A stretch of DNA of 64,000 nt from Granulicella aggregans. GTDB lineage: Bacteria; Acidobacteriota; Terriglobia; Terriglobales; Acidobacteriaceae. The notes below the pieces were generated by a model. That model searched no databases, was not told the DNA's origin, and worked only from the letters and a program-made list of their open reading frames with translations. The stretch spans positions 1,550,001-1,614,000 of the forward strand of contig NZ_JAGSYE010000001.1 in assembly GCF_025685565.1 (NCBI RefSeq), in the 5' to 3' direction. Shown here piece after piece: positions 41,879 through 52,145 of this stretch. The position numbers and the translations under genes were made by a program. Position 1 is the first letter of the stretch. Each line of letters starts with the position of its first letter.

Positions 41879-44485
41879 TCACGAAGATGCGCGAGTCTTG
41901 CCGGGGACGGGATAGGCCGGCGACGCATTGGGCAGCGTGATGACAATATGCTCGAATATAACGCCAGGGTCGAGGTAGAGAAGGCGCAGGGTGTGGCGAC
42001 CGGCGGTAAGGTTGGCGACAGGTATTGTTAGGATGGCGGAGTTGCGGAGTACGTTGGCGGCCCAGACGGGGGCGGAGTCTTCATGCCACTCGCCGGTGCT
42101 ACCGGTGTCGAGGATGGAGGCTGGGGCACCGTCGAGGCTGACGGCGAAGCGCTGAGCATGGTCTGAGTCCAGAGGGAACGTGGGCAGGACGTGAAGGGTG
42201 ACCGTGGCTGGTCCGGCAACGGTGGTGGTGAAGTCGTAGTCGAGTGAGGGCTGCGGGGCGAGGCTCGCGGTGGGTTGGTTCGCGAGCAGGCCGGGAGAAC
42301 CATAGGTAACGGAGCCGCCTTCAGAGATGCCTAACTCGGGGAGTACATTCCAGCGGGCAAGTGTTCCATCGACCTTGCGGTTGAAACTGGTCGCATTGAT
42401 GGAGATGGTGGCATTGGGGTCGCCCTTGCCCCAGTCTGAGGGCAGCGGTTTGGCTGCGTCCGCCATGGTCGCGGTGGCGGGCATCTCGAAGACGTGGCGA
42501 TCACGGGGAGCGGCGGACATTATGCCCTGCCATTTGCCCGTTTGGAGGTCGTTGTATTGCGCGGTCAAACTCTGTATGCGTTCGTAGGAAGCACGGGCCT
42601 TGGCGGTGTCGGTGGCTAGAGCGGTCGGGCTTTGGTCGTGGGCGTCGAGATAGGTTCTATCCGTAGATAGGAACTTCTGGTTCATCGCCGCCGCAGCTTC
42701 GACAGGGTAGGCTACGAGTTCAAAGTAGGACGATCGCGCGGCGGCAGGGAGCTTCTGCTCGAGGGCCTCGGCTTCGTCGTAAAGCTTCTGCCACGCGGCG
42801 AACCGGATTGCGTTTTGGTCGCCGAAGGCCAGCGGATTGAACGCGGTGCGATTGATGCCGTCGTTGTAGCCGTTGAAGCCCATGAACTCGGGTTTACGGA
42901 TGAAGTTGAGATGGTAGTAGCTGTCGTAGAGTGTGGCGAGTTCTTGGGAGTCTACGGACGGAAGCTGCTCGGCGAACCAGCGTGCGAGGAAGTCGTGCTG
43001 GGATTCGCGGGAGACGGTCGGTTCATCCCAGGCGAGCTGCATGAAGTAGTCGATGTCGGACTCGGCTGGTTTGAGGTCGCCGACGTTGAGGACCCAGTAG
43101 CGGCGAACGCCGTGGTCGAAGGCCTTGGTGAGCTCTTCGCGCATCAAGGCTGGCGGGGTGGAGCAGAGCCAGAGGTAGTCGTGGGGAAAGCCCCAGTAGG
43201 AGACGTGGTAGTAGAGACCGGATCCACCGGGACGTTGTTGTTCGGCCACGGTCGGGAGCTGGCGGATGTAGCCGTAGTTGTCGTCGGTCCAGCCAAGGGT
43301 GACGTCAGGCGGGACCTTCATGCCGGCGCGGAAGAGCTGGAGGGACTCTTTGTAGAGCCAGATGACCTGAGGGACTTGGGTGAGGTCGGGGTTGACGCGA
43401 TGCGCGAGGAGAGCGCGCTGGTCGCCGATGGCCTGCTCGACGAGGCGGGCCTTGACCTGGTCGTCGCCGGTGGCTTCGAGGCCGGTGTCGTGAACGCCGC
43501 GCAGTCCGACGGTGTAGAAGTTCTCGTACTTGCCATTGGCCTGGAGGCGCTGGTCCCAGTAGCGGATCATGGCGTCGCGATTGAGCTGGTAGTTCCAGGG
43601 CCCGTCGCCTTTGGGTGGCGCAGCCTCGGACCACTCGCCGACGTTGTTGCGCAGAAGTGCCTCGGAGTGCGAGGAGCCCATGACGATGCCCCACTTGTCC
43701 GCGAGGATTGCGTCTTCCGGCACAGCGTTGAACGGCAGCGTGCCGGGGTGCATGGCCGGCCATAGCGAGTTGGCGTGCAGTCGGAGCAGAAGTTCGAAGA
43801 TGCGGTCGTAGGTGTTCGGTCCGATGGCATGGAGTTTAGAGTCTATCTTCGCGGAGGCCCAGGGACGCAGTCCCCAATCTTCGTCATTGAGGAAGATGCC
43901 GCGATACTGGACGGAGGGCGAAGGCTGCACGACGTTATGGGCGGAGATGTAGATGGAGGCGCGATGCGCGACCGGCACGTCTGCCCACCAGTACCACGGA
44001 GAGACGCCCATCTGGCGCGAGAGTGTAAAGAGGGCGAAGGCCGCGCCGCGCCGGTCGCTGCCAGCAAAGACGAGTGCGTGGGCGATGCCTGGGAGCGGGT
44101 GGTCGAGTGTGGTGGTGAGGGCGGACTCCCATTGGCCGGCGATAGCGGCAGTGTCGAGGTGCGGGAGCTGGGGCAAGTGCGCGACAGTGCCGACGAGCAC
44201 CACGTCCGCGTTGCTGAGACCTGTAAGAGAGGATACGATGCGGGGACGATTGCCAGTGACACGGTTCACGTCGTCGGCGAAGGCTTCCACCGCGGTGCCG
44301 AGCGCGGGTGCGTCCTCCGGCGACAGAAAGATGGTGGCAGTGTGCCCTGAAGCGGAAAGACGAAAGGTGCCGGGGCGCGAGCTGAAGCCAACAAGGCGAG
44401 GTTGCGCGGCAAGGACGGGAGAAAGTAGCAGCAGAACGGCAAAGAGACGGACCAGATTCGGGATGCGGTGGCGGTCGATGCGCAT
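41879..44485 (-). CDS. Glycoside hydrolase family 115 protein (alpha-glucuronidase type)
   Basis: This 868-residue secreted enzyme has a signal peptide (RLFAVLLLLSPVLAAQ), an N-terminal glycosidase-associated domain, and the GH115 core blocks SPWYWWADVPVAHR, SVQYRGIFLNDEDWGLRPWA, LHANSLWPAMHPGTLPFN, GIVMGSSHSEALLRNN, LGWTDDNYGYIRQLP and WVLNVGDLKPAESDIDYFMQLAWDEP. It ends in a beta-sandwich. Known members release 4-O-methyl-glucuronic acid from xylan or arabinogalactan. ATG 44485 is preferred over GTG 44548. It is divergent from the regulator at 44647 and convergent with the Lrp gene. Confidence 0.94.
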   Translation of the reverse strand: MRIDRHRIPNLVRLFAVLLLLSPVLAAQPRLVGFSSRPGTFRLSASGHTATIFLSPEDAPALGTAVEAFADDVNRVTGNRPRIVSSLTGLSNADVVLVGTVAHLPQLPHLDTAAIAGQWESALTTTLDHPLPGIAHALVFAGSDRRGAAFALFTLSRQMGVSPWYWWADVPVAHRASIYISAHNVVQPSPSVQYRGIFLNDEDWGLRPWASAKIDSKLHAIGPNTYDRIFELLLRLHANSLWPAMHPGTLPFNAVPEDAILADKWGIVMGSSHSEALLRNNVGEWSEAAPPKGDGPWNYQLNRDAMIRYWDQRLQANGKYENFYTVGLRGVHDTGLEATGDDQVKARLVEQAIGDQRALLAHRVNPDLTQVPQVIWLYKESLQLFRAGMKVPPDVTLGWTDDNYGYIRQLPTVAEQQRPGGSGLYYHVSYWGFPHDYLWLCSTPPALMREELTKAFDHGVRRYWVLNVGDLKPAESDIDYFMQLAWDEPTVSRESQHDFLARWFAEQLPSVDSQELATLYDSYYHLNFIRKPEFMGFNGYNDGINRTAFNPLAFGDQNAIRFAAWQKLYDEAEALEQKLPAAARSSYFELVAYPVEAAAAMNQKFLSTDRTYLDAHDQSPTALATDTAKARASYERIQSLTAQYNDLQTGKWQGIMSAAPRDRHVFEMPATATMADAAKPLPSDWGKGDPNATISINATSFNRKVDGTLARWNVLPELGISEGGSVTYGSPGLLANQPTASLAPQPSLDYDFTTTVAGPATVTLHVLPTFPLDSDHAQRFAVSLDGAPASILDTGSTGEWHEDSAPVWAANVLRNSAILTIPVANLTAGRHTLRLLYLDPGVIFEHIVITLPNASPAYPVPGKTRASS

Positions 44486-44578
44486 GGGCTTTGAAGCTCT
44501 ATTATCCACATCCCTGATGAGGGCCAGCTTCGGGCGCCTAGCCAACACTCAACGTGTGGTGTGCGGGGTATGATTTCT

Positions 44579-44601
44579 AGTATCCCGTCGGCCCGGATAC
44601 T
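44579..44601. promoter_or_regulatory. Candidate operator between the GH115 and regulator genes
   Basis: AGTATCC (44579-44585) and GGATACT (44595-44601) are a perfect 7-bp inverted repeat with a 9-base spacer. It lies in the 161-bp divergent promoter region, about one helical turn and a half between arm centres, which suits a dimeric regulator. The binding protein is not known; the regulator encoded at 44647 is the obvious candidate. Confidence 0.45.
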
Positions 44602-44646
44602 GATTGGGAACGCTGGTCTGGATGCCCGCAGTCTTTTGGGAGAAGA

Positions 44647-45996
44647 ATGCCTTTCGAAGTACCGCCTTTAGAACTCGATCCAGACTCGGCCTGGGAGTTG
44701 TTGCAGCGCGTTGTGAATAGCCAGGAACTTCGCCGGGCGACACGCCTGCGGGAGCTTCTGCTCTATGTGGGTCAGCGTTCGCTCAAATCGCACGCGGCGA
44801 GCATCCGCGAGCAGGAGATCGGGGCGGCGGTCTTTGGACGCCCAGAAAACTACGACACCAATATCGACAACATCGTCCGCGTGAATGTGTCGGAACTCCG
44901 CAAGCGTCTATGCCACTACTTCGAGACGGAGGGCGCGGCGGAGCCAGTGCTGATGGAGATTCCCCGGGGCGGATATCTACCGGTCTTTGTGGCGCGTCCG
45001 GCCGTCGAGGTGGTCAAGCCGGTTGAGTCGCTCGAAAATCCTCCTGAACCCCATCGCGAGATACCTGCGATAGAAGCGAAGCCGGTCGAAGTGGTCACCG
45101 CGAAATCGGCGCGGAGCGGTCGCGACGTGGGTACATGGGTCCTATGGCTTCTGGGATCGGCTCTGGCCCTGGCGCTGGTCGCGGCGGCTGTCTTCTGGTG
45201 GCAGGCTCGGACCTTGCGCAATGAGTTGCAGCCATGGCAGGCGGACGCGGGCCGGGCGGCGTTCTGGGGGCAGTTCTTCGCGTCTGGCGAGCAGATGGAC
45301 ATCGTGACCGCGGACACTTCCTATGCGCTGGCGGAGGACCTGCTGCAGCGGCCAATCTCGCTGGACGATTATCTGGACTACGAGTACAAGAACTACGCCA
45401 ACATGCCGGAGGTTACGCCGCAGACGCGGGACGCGCTGAACCTGGTGCTGAGCCGCAACACGGGCAGCGTGGGGGACTTCGAGGCGGCTGAGCAGGTGCT
45501 CGCGCTCAACGCGCGTTCTCCGCTGACGCGGCTGGCCTCGGCGCGGTCGTACACGCCACAAGCGATCAAGAGTCACAACGTCGTCCTGATTGGGAGCCGG
45601 CAATCGAACCCGTGGGTGGAGCTTTACAAAGACCGCCTGAACTTCTATGTGGAGTACGATCCGGCCCGGCACCGGTCGTATGTGGTCAACCGGGCTCCGT
45701 TGAAGGGCGAGCAGGCCGTGTATGAGATTGTGAATGATCGGAACCGGGACCTCAGCGTGGTCGCGTTTGTGCCGAACCTGAGCGCCCACCGGTATGCCCT
45801 GATTCTCGCCGGGACGGACTCGCAGGGGACCCGGGCGGCGGGTGAGTTCATTACCTCCAGCGAAGGGTTGGCTGCGATCCGGCAGCGACTTCCGCAAGGG
45901 AGCTATCCGTACTTTGAGGTGCTCCTGTCGTCGACGCGTCTGGAGGGAACTACCTTGCAGACGGCGATCGTGGCGGTGCGTGGGTACACAAAGTAG
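44647..45996 (+). CDS. Membrane-anchored CadC-like transcriptional regulator (acidobacterial type)
   Basis: This 449-residue protein has an N-terminal DNA-binding-like domain (about residues 10-115): RLRELLLYVGQRSLKSH, REQEIGAAVFGRPENYD, NIVRVNVSELRKRLCHYF and IPRGGYLPVF. That series is characteristic of a large family in Acidobacteria. A linker rich in Pro and Val, one membrane helix (about 160-185, WVLWLLGSALALALVAAAVFWW) and a periplasmic domain of about 260 residues follow. The topology suggests direct signal transfer from periplasm to DNA, as in CadC/ToxR. It lies between GH115 and GH92 genes and may govern them. ATG 44647 follows GGGAG. Confidence 0.83.
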   Translation: MPFEVPPLELDPDSAWELLQRVVNSQELRRATRLRELLLYVGQRSLKSHAASIREQEIGAAVFGRPENYDTNIDNIVRVNVSELRKRLCHYFETEGAAEPVLMEIPRGGYLPVFVARPAVEVVKPVESLENPPEPHREIPAIEAKPVEVVTAKSARSGRDVGTWVLWLLGSALALALVAAAVFWWQARTLRNELQPWQADAGRAAFWGQFFASGEQMDIVTADTSYALAEDLLQRPISLDDYLDYEYKNYANMPEVTPQTRDALNLVLSRNTGSVGDFEAAEQVLALNARSPLTRLASARSYTPQAIKSHNVVLIGSRQSNPWVELYKDRLNFYVEYDPARHRSYVVNRAPLKGEQAVYEIVNDRNRDLSVVAFVPNLSAHRYALILAGTDSQGTRAAGEFITSSEGLAAIRQRLPQGSYPYFEVLLSSTRLEGTTLQTAIVAVRGYTK

Positions 45997-46097
45997 ATTT
46001 CTAACGGGCAAACAGCGATCTCTCACTGTAAAGACATGATGTAAATGTTGGATTGCTTACTTGTGCGTGGCGTTTTCGATGCGGACAATCGTCCGTT

Positions 46098-48335
46098 ATG
46101 CCCCTCCGACCCCTTTTCACCATCTGCCTAATTCTGAGCGCTTTGAGTCCACTGCAGGGCAGCTCTGCTGCGGCACAGGTGGCGAAATCGCCACAATCGC
46201 TGGCCGATCAGGTCAACGAGATGATCGGTACGGCGGCAGAAGGGCAGACGTACCCTTCGACCGGTGTGCCGTTCGCCATGACGGAGTGGACGCCCCAGAC
46301 GCGGGCAGGGGAAGACAAGTGCGTCTCGCCGTATTACATCGTGGACAAGCAGATTCAGGGGTTTCGCGGCAGCCACTTCTTGTCCGGTTCCTGCGCCCAG
46401 GACTACGGCAGCTTTACCTTGATGCCGCTCAAGGATGCAGCGAAGCTGGGTGCCGCACAGTGGGGGGCAGGCTTCCCGCGTCAGAGCGAGCTAGCACGGC
46501 CCTACAAGTACAGTGTGGATCTGGATAGCGGGATCCATGCGGAGATAACCGGTACTCAGCGGGCGGGGATCATGCGGTTTCGGTATCCGGCGGGGCAGAC
46601 GGTCGGGTTTCTTGGATTGGAAGGCAACCTCCGGCTGGGGCATGGGACAGTCCAGATCGACGTCAAACGCCAGGAGATTACTGGCGAGAATCCAGTTCAC
46701 CGGATCTATGCCGGGGATGGACAGCCAGCGGGATTTTCAGGGTGGGTCGTGGTGCGGTTCGACCGTCCGTTTGAAGTAGGCGGGACTTGGGCCGGGGCAA
46801 ATCGGGCCGACGGAAAAACGGAGCAGGTTGCGGACGCCATGCCGCTAGGTGCCTTTGTTTCCTTCGCGTTGCCGAAGGACGGCTTGGTGCGGGTTCGGAT
46901 CGGGACATCCTTTGTGAGCCTGGAGGAAGCGCGAAAGAACCTTGAGGAGGAAATCCCCGGCTGGGACTTCGACGGTGTGGCCGCGAAGGCCCATGCGGCC
47001 TGGGACAAGGCACTGGGCGGGGTCGAGGTGGCGGGGAACTCGCCCGACAAGGTCACGTTTTACACGGCGATGTATCACGCGATGCTGCTGCCAAGGACAT
47101 TCTCCGATGTGAGTGGAACGTATCCGAAGTTTGCCGACGGAAAGGCGATCGAGCGGGCGGAGGGGTTCATCTACTACTGCGACTTCTCGGCGTGGGACAC
47201 CTTCCGCGGGGTGCATCCACTGTTTACGATCCTCGAGCCGAAGCGCGACCTGGACATGGTGAAGTCGCTGATCGCGAAGGGCGAGCAGGGCGGAAACTTG
47301 CCCATCTTTCCAGCATGGAACAGCTACACGACCGAGATGACCGGCGACCATACGACCGCGATCATTACCGACGCCTATGTGAAGGGAATTCGCGGGTTCG
47401 ATACCGCTGCCGCCTATAGGCTGATGCGCAAGAATGCGCTGGAAAAGCCGGAGTTCGAGTTGTACAAGAACGGCCGCGGACGGCGGGCGCTGGATTCCTA
47501 CATGAAATACGGATACATCCCGCTGGAGGACAAGGTACCCTACGCCTTCCATGCGAACGAGCAGGTATCGCGAACGCTGGACTACGCCTACGACGACTTC
47601 GAGGTGAGTGTGATGGCGAAGGCGCTGGGACACTCCGACGACGCAGCCCTATTTGCGAAACGATCAGAAGATTGGCGCAATGTGATCGATCCGGCGGTGG
47701 GATTCGCGCGCGGCAGACACTCCGATGGAAGCTGGGTGACTCCGTTCGATCCGGCGGCGAAGGCGAGCTACATCACGGAGTCCACCCCGTTCGTCTTTAC
47801 CTTCTTCGTCCTGCATGACGTGCCCGGCTTGATCGGCTTTCTGGGCGGCCCGAAGCCGTTTGAGGCGAAACTCGATGCGCTCTTTGCCAAGGCTCTCTAC
47901 GACCATGGCAACGAGCCAAGCCACCACATTGCCTATCTGTACAACGAAGCCGGTGTGCCGTCGAAGACGCAGAGCCATGTCCACGAGATCATGACGACGC
48001 TCTATCACAATGCTCCAAACGGTCTGGCTGGCAACGATGACGCAGGACAGATGTCGGCCTGGTATGTGCTCTCGGCGATGGGCTTCTATCCCGTGACTCC
48101 GGGAACTCCGCGGTACGAGATTGGGACGCCGCACTTCGATGAGATGGTGCTGCATCCGGAGAATGGCAAGCCGCTGCACATCATGGCGAAGGGCGCGGAG
48201 GCCGGAGCGTTCTATGTCAGGTCTGTGACATGGAACGGCGTGCGGCTGGATCGAAGCTACTTGCTGCATCAGGAGATTGTGGGCGGAGGCAATCTGGTCT
48301 TCGAGATGAGTAAAGAACCCATTGCCGCAAAGTGA
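46098..48335 (+). CDS. Glycoside hydrolase family 92 alpha-mannosidase
   Basis: This 745-residue secreted enzyme has a signal peptide (FTICLILSALSPLQGSSAAAQ). Family blocks are EMIGTAAEGQTYPSTGVPFAM, GFRGSHFLSGSCAQDYGSF, FYTAMYHAMLLPRTFSD, FSAWDTFRGVHPLFT, and the C-terminal GNDDAGQMSAWYVLSAMGFYPVTPG. GH92 enzymes are calcium-dependent exo-alpha-mannosidases. ATG 46098 begins the signal peptide; the longer frame from 46053 is less likely. It follows the regulator by about 100 bp and precedes a TonB receptor, so it is likely to be part of a glycan-uptake unit. Confidence 0.95.
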   Translation: MPLRPLFTICLILSALSPLQGSSAAAQVAKSPQSLADQVNEMIGTAAEGQTYPSTGVPFAMTEWTPQTRAGEDKCVSPYYIVDKQIQGFRGSHFLSGSCAQDYGSFTLMPLKDAAKLGAAQWGAGFPRQSELARPYKYSVDLDSGIHAEITGTQRAGIMRFRYPAGQTVGFLGLEGNLRLGHGTVQIDVKRQEITGENPVHRIYAGDGQPAGFSGWVVVRFDRPFEVGGTWAGANRADGKTEQVADAMPLGAFVSFALPKDGLVRVRIGTSFVSLEEARKNLEEEIPGWDFDGVAAKAHAAWDKALGGVEVAGNSPDKVTFYTAMYHAMLLPRTFSDVSGTYPKFADGKAIERAEGFIYYCDFSAWDTFRGVHPLFTILEPKRDLDMVKSLIAKGEQGGNLPIFPAWNSYTTEMTGDHTTAIITDAYVKGIRGFDTAAAYRLMRKNALEKPEFELYKNGRGRRALDSYMKYGYIPLEDKVPYAFHANEQVSRTLDYAYDDFEVSVMAKALGHSDDAALFAKRSEDWRNVIDPAVGFARGRHSDGSWVTPFDPAAKASYITESTPFVFTFFVLHDVPGLIGFLGGPKPFEAKLDALFAKALYDHGNEPSHHIAYLYNEAGVPSKTQSHVHEIMTTLYHNAPNGLAGNDDAGQMSAWYVLSAMGFYPVTPGTPRYEIGTPHFDEMVLHPENGKPLHIMAKGAEAGAFYVRSVTWNGVRLDRSYLLHQEIVGGGNLVFEMSKEPIAAK

Positions 48336-48530
48336 CCTAACGAGAGGTTTCACCGTGGACTTACTGTAAATTCACTTGTCCATCGTCGTCTGAGCTAGGC
48401 AGTGTTATCGCCGTTCTTCTTATAGAAATATTTGCGCTGTGAAGCGGCCCGACCGGCGCTCTACAGCCGGAACAAGAGCAACAAAGCCACCAAGAGAGGT
48501 ACAACGCGAAAGCGTAAGAAGGAGACCAGA

Positions 48531-51500
48531 ATGAACGCACCTCAGAAAAAGATGGAGTCATCCACACACCTGATTGGCCGTAAGAGCGGCAAGAAGCTGA
48601 CCGTCCAGTATCTGCTTGCGCTGTTCGTGTTTGTTCTCTGTCTTAGCGCGACGCCCGCGCTGTTGGCGCAGGGCATCACGGGAACGATCACCGGCACGGT
48701 GGTGGACTCGACGGGAGCGGCGATACCGGGGGCGACGGTCACGGTAAAGGACCTGGGGACGAACGCCGTCCACACCGTGACCACCTCCGACGTGGGGAGC
48801 TATACGGTGACTCAGCTGCCTCCAGGGCAGTACACCGTCACGGTCGCCAAGGCGACGTTCAAGTCGTATAAGCAGAGCGCGATCACGCTCTCGATCGACC
48901 AGGTGGCGCAGATCAACGCGGAGCTGACCGTCGGCGGAACCGACCAGACGGTCGAAGTCACGAGCGCGGGGCCGACGATCCAGACCGAAGACTCCTCGGT
49001 GGGTTCGGTCATCGACAGCCAGGCGATCCAGAACACGCCGCTCAATGGCCGCCTGGGAATTAACGGTCTGGTGGCGTTGGCACCCGGAGTCCAGGGCGTG
49101 GGTGCGCAGGACCAGCTCGATACGCGCGGAGTCACGGCGGCCATCGGGACGGGCGGAAGGAACGCTTACGGCGGCCTGGGTTCGACGCTCGATGGCGTCA
49201 CCAACCAGGAGGTCACCCTGCAGCGTGGCGAGGGCGAAGTCCCCTCGCTTGACGCCATCGCTGAGTTCAAGATCCTCACCACCGGCGCACCGGCAGAGTT
49301 CAACCAGCCCGCTCAGATCATCGTCGTCAGCGCCAGCGGCACCAACAAGCTGCACGGCGGGGCCTTCGAGTTCAACCGGTCCAAGGGCATGGGTGCGAAG
49401 AGCTACTTCAGCGGATCGCAGGCGCGGCCGCCCTACCAGCGCAACGAGTACGGCGGGAACCTGAGCGGCCCCATCTTTATCCCCAAGCTCTACAACGGTC
49501 GTGACCGCAGCTTCTTCTTCGCCGCCTTCGAGGGGTTCCATCTCACCCAGTCCTATGCGCTCAGCACGCAGCAGCCCAGCCTGCTGGAGCGCCAGGGCGA
49601 CTTCAGCGAGTTCCTCGCCGGCGGTGCCTGTGAGCAGAAGGTCAACGGCGTCCTCACCCCCACCATCATCATCAATCCGGCGACCGGGCTTCCCTTTCCG
49701 GGTAACGTCATCAATACGACGTTGAATCCCGTCGATCAGCAACTGCTGAACATCCTCTATCCCAAGCCAACCACCAGCGGCTGCGGCACCAACACCTTTG
49801 AAGAGGTGCAGGAGCTGAGCAAGTCCACGCGGTTTTCGCTGCGCGTCGACCACAAGATCGGCCCGAACGACCAGGTCCGCTTCACCTGGCTGCGAGCGTT
49901 CTACGGCCCAAACGCGACCAACGGATCGGACAGCCTGCAGGGCGGCAACGCGCAGGACGGCGAGCACAACAGCAACTTCATCGCCGGCTATACGCACACC
50001 TTCTCATCGACGCTGCTGCTCGACGTCTACGGTTCGTACTTCCACCTTCCCATCTACCGCACGCCTCAGAACTACAAGACCGACTTCTCTTCGATCATTC
50101 CCGGCCTCGGGCCGGAGCTAATCGAAGGCGCACCGCAGATCACAATCACGAACATCCAGAGCGTCTCCGAGTCGGGATCGAAAGACCTCGAACAGGACGG
50201 CCAGATCGTCGGTGCCCTCACCAAGGTCTTCGCCAAGCACACCGTCAAGATCGGCGCCTCCTACCTCTACGACAACCACTTCAACGACTCGGCGGAGAGC
50301 CCGCAACGCGGCTCGTTCACCTTCAACGGCCACTACTCCGGCATCGCGTTCGCCGACTTCCTCCTCGGCGATCCCGTCTCGACCGGCAACGCGACGCCGA
50401 ACAACTACATTGTCCGCAACATCTCTGCCCAGTATGCGGGATATGTGCAGGACGACTGGAAGCCGGTTCCGAAGCTCACCATCAACGCCGGCCTGCGTTA
50501 CGACCTGCAGTGGTTCAAGCCCAGCCCCTATGGTGCGGAGTCGCTCTACATTCCCTCGCTGAAGGAAGTAGTCGTCTTTGGCAAGGCCTATCCGTCGGCT
50601 TCGATTCCCGCCTTTATCAACGGTGCGATCCCGATCGCGCTCTCCTCGCAGGTTGGTCTGCCGAACAACGTCTTCAGCTACCTCGGCCAGGCGAAGAAGA
50701 ACTTCGCCCCGCGCTTTGGCTTCGCCTATGAGATTCTGCCGAACACGGTCATCCGTGGCGCGGCTGGCCTCTACTTCAACCTGCTGGCGTCTAACTATAT
50801 CGATACCGCACCCTTTACCACGCTCCCCTTTGTCAGCTCAGAGAGCTATACCAACTCGACGTCCGGCACTCCGGCCTTCACGATGAACAATCCCTTCTCG
50901 GCGACGGGCAAGTTCACCGCGAACCCTTCGGTCCTCACCCAGCCCAAGACGACTACCCCGTACACCGAGGAGTACAACCTTGCCGTGGAGCACCAGTTCA
51001 AGAGAGGGTTGGACGTCCGCGTTGGCTACGTCGGCCAGCACAACCTGAAGCAGAACAACTTCGGCGGCCCTGGAACGACGACGCCAAACATCAACCTGCA
51101 GAACCCGCCGATCGTTGGCGTGAGCGTCCAGAGCACGAACCTGGTGCAGCCGTTCTCCGCCATCACTGAGAACATCGACCCCATCTTCCACAGCTCGATG
51201 AACTCACTGCAACTCGGCCTGCATAAGCAGTACAGCCACGGCATCGCCTTCGGCGCGGAGTACCAGTGGACGCGTGTGCTCGGCACGGAGAACATTGAGA
51301 ACCCGTCCGGTGCAACGCCGAACGACAGCTATGGACCGGTCTCCGGCATCACGCCTCAAGTGCTGGCACTCAACTACTCCTACCTGCTTCCGTTCGGCCG
51401 TGGACAGGCGTTTCTCTCCGGCTCCAGCAACCTGGTCAGCAAGATCGTCAGCGGATGGCAGATCTCCGGCATCACGGACATCCAGACCGGACAGCCCTTC

Positions 51501-51977
51501 TCGGTGACCTATTCCGCACCGGGCTCGCCGGCTGGTCAGGTAAGCGGCCGCGCGAACATCGTTCCTGGTGTGCCGCTCTATCCAAGCAAGAAGACCAAGG
51601 CACAGTGGTTCAACCCGGCGGCGTTCGTCGCGCCTCCGTGCTACACCACAACCGGGCTTAGCGGCACCTGCGCCACGGTCTACGCCAACGCCGCCGGGGC
51701 AACCACCTACGCCACCTACGGAAACTCCGGCTACGACATGCTGCGCGGACCCCGCTTCCAGAACTGGGACATGAACCTGCAGAAGAACATCCTGTTCAAG
51801 GAGCGGTACAACGTGCAGCTTCGGGCGGACTCGTTCAACGTCTTCAATCACCCGAACTTTGCCACCCCGAACGCCGCGATCAGCAACACGTCGAGCGTGG
51901 GTACGATCACCGGAATCTCCGGAACGCCCGCCTATGAACAGCGCACGGTGGAGTTCGCGGCGAAGTTCAGCTTCTAG
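48531..51977 (+). CDS. TonB-dependent outer-membrane receptor, glycan-region
   Basis: This 1148-residue receptor is built like the one at 20348. A signal peptide (YLLALFVFVLCLSATPALLAQ) is followed by a carboxypeptidase-regulatory-like domain (GTITGTVVDSTGAAIPGATVT), a plug (SVIDSQAIQNTPLNGRLG, LGSTLDGVTNQEVTLQ) and a barrel ending in Phe (EFAAKFSF). ATG 48531 is set by AAGGAG six bases upstream. It follows GH92 by 195 bp. Import of oligosaccharides released by GH115 and GH92 is the natural inference; no SusD-like partner is present, which is usual for Acidobacteria. Confidence 0.94.
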   Translation: MNAPQKKMESSTHLIGRKSGKKLTVQYLLALFVFVLCLSATPALLAQGITGTITGTVVDSTGAAIPGATVTVKDLGTNAVHTVTTSDVGSYTVTQLPPGQYTVTVAKATFKSYKQSAITLSIDQVAQINAELTVGGTDQTVEVTSAGPTIQTEDSSVGSVIDSQAIQNTPLNGRLGINGLVALAPGVQGVGAQDQLDTRGVTAAIGTGGRNAYGGLGSTLDGVTNQEVTLQRGEGEVPSLDAIAEFKILTTGAPAEFNQPAQIIVVSASGTNKLHGGAFEFNRSKGMGAKSYFSGSQARPPYQRNEYGGNLSGPIFIPKLYNGRDRSFFFAAFEGFHLTQSYALSTQQPSLLERQGDFSEFLAGGACEQKVNGVLTPTIIINPATGLPFPGNVINTTLNPVDQQLLNILYPKPTTSGCGTNTFEEVQELSKSTRFSLRVDHKIGPNDQVRFTWLRAFYGPNATNGSDSLQGGNAQDGEHNSNFIAGYTHTFSSTLLLDVYGSYFHLPIYRTPQNYKTDFSSIIPGLGPELIEGAPQITITNIQSVSESGSKDLEQDGQIVGALTKVFAKHTVKIGASYLYDNHFNDSAESPQRGSFTFNGHYSGIAFADFLLGDPVSTGNATPNNYIVRNISAQYAGYVQDDWKPVPKLTINAGLRYDLQWFKPSPYGAESLYIPSLKEVVVFGKAYPSASIPAFINGAIPIALSSQVGLPNNVFSYLGQAKKNFAPRFGFAYEILPNTVIRGAAGLYFNLLASNYIDTAPFTTLPFVSSESYTNSTSGTPAFTMNNPFSATGKFTANPSVLTQPKTTTPYTEEYNLAVEHQFKRGLDVRVGYVGQHNLKQNNFGGPGTTTPNINLQNPPIVGVSVQSTNLVQPFSAITENIDPIFHSSMNSLQLGLHKQYSHGIAFGAEYQWTRVLGTENIENPSGATPNDSYGPVSGITPQVLALNYSYLLPFGRGQAFLSGSSNLVSKIVSGWQISGITDIQTGQPFSVTYSAPGSPAGQVSGRANIVPGVPLYPSKKTKAQWFNPAAFVAPPCYTTTGLSGTCATVYANAAGATTYATYGNSGYDMLRGPRFQNWDMNLQKNILFKERYNVQLRADSFNVFNHPNFATPNAAISNTSSVGTITGISGTPAYEQRTVEFAAKFSF

Positions 51978-52068
51978 TCCGCAACAGGGCTAAGCCGCAG
52001 CCCGTTCCTTAGCATTTGGGGAACGGCATAAGAGGTTGAACCAGCAGGGGCCTGAACAAATGTCCCAC

Positions 52069-52109
52069 CCGAATGCGCAGCACCCACAACCGGGGAGCTG
52101 CGCATTCGG
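52069..52109. repeat. 12-bp perfect inverted repeat after the glycan receptor gene
   Basis: CCGAATGCGCAG (52069-52080) and CTGCGCATTCGG (52098-52109) form a perfect stem with a 17-base loop, about 90 bp after the receptor stop. It is preceded by ATGTCCCACCC, the same lead-in as in repeat R1, so it may be a diverged relative with a new stem. No T-run follows. Confidence 0.7.
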
Positions 52110-52145
52110 CGCTTGGCCTGAGCTTTCGAAGAAAGAAGAGCTGCC

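Noticed and set aside
42815..43765. 316-codon plus-strand frame inside the GH115 gene
   Set aside because: Val/Gly/Glu-rich antisense shadow of a clear GH115 coding sequence, with no domain match.
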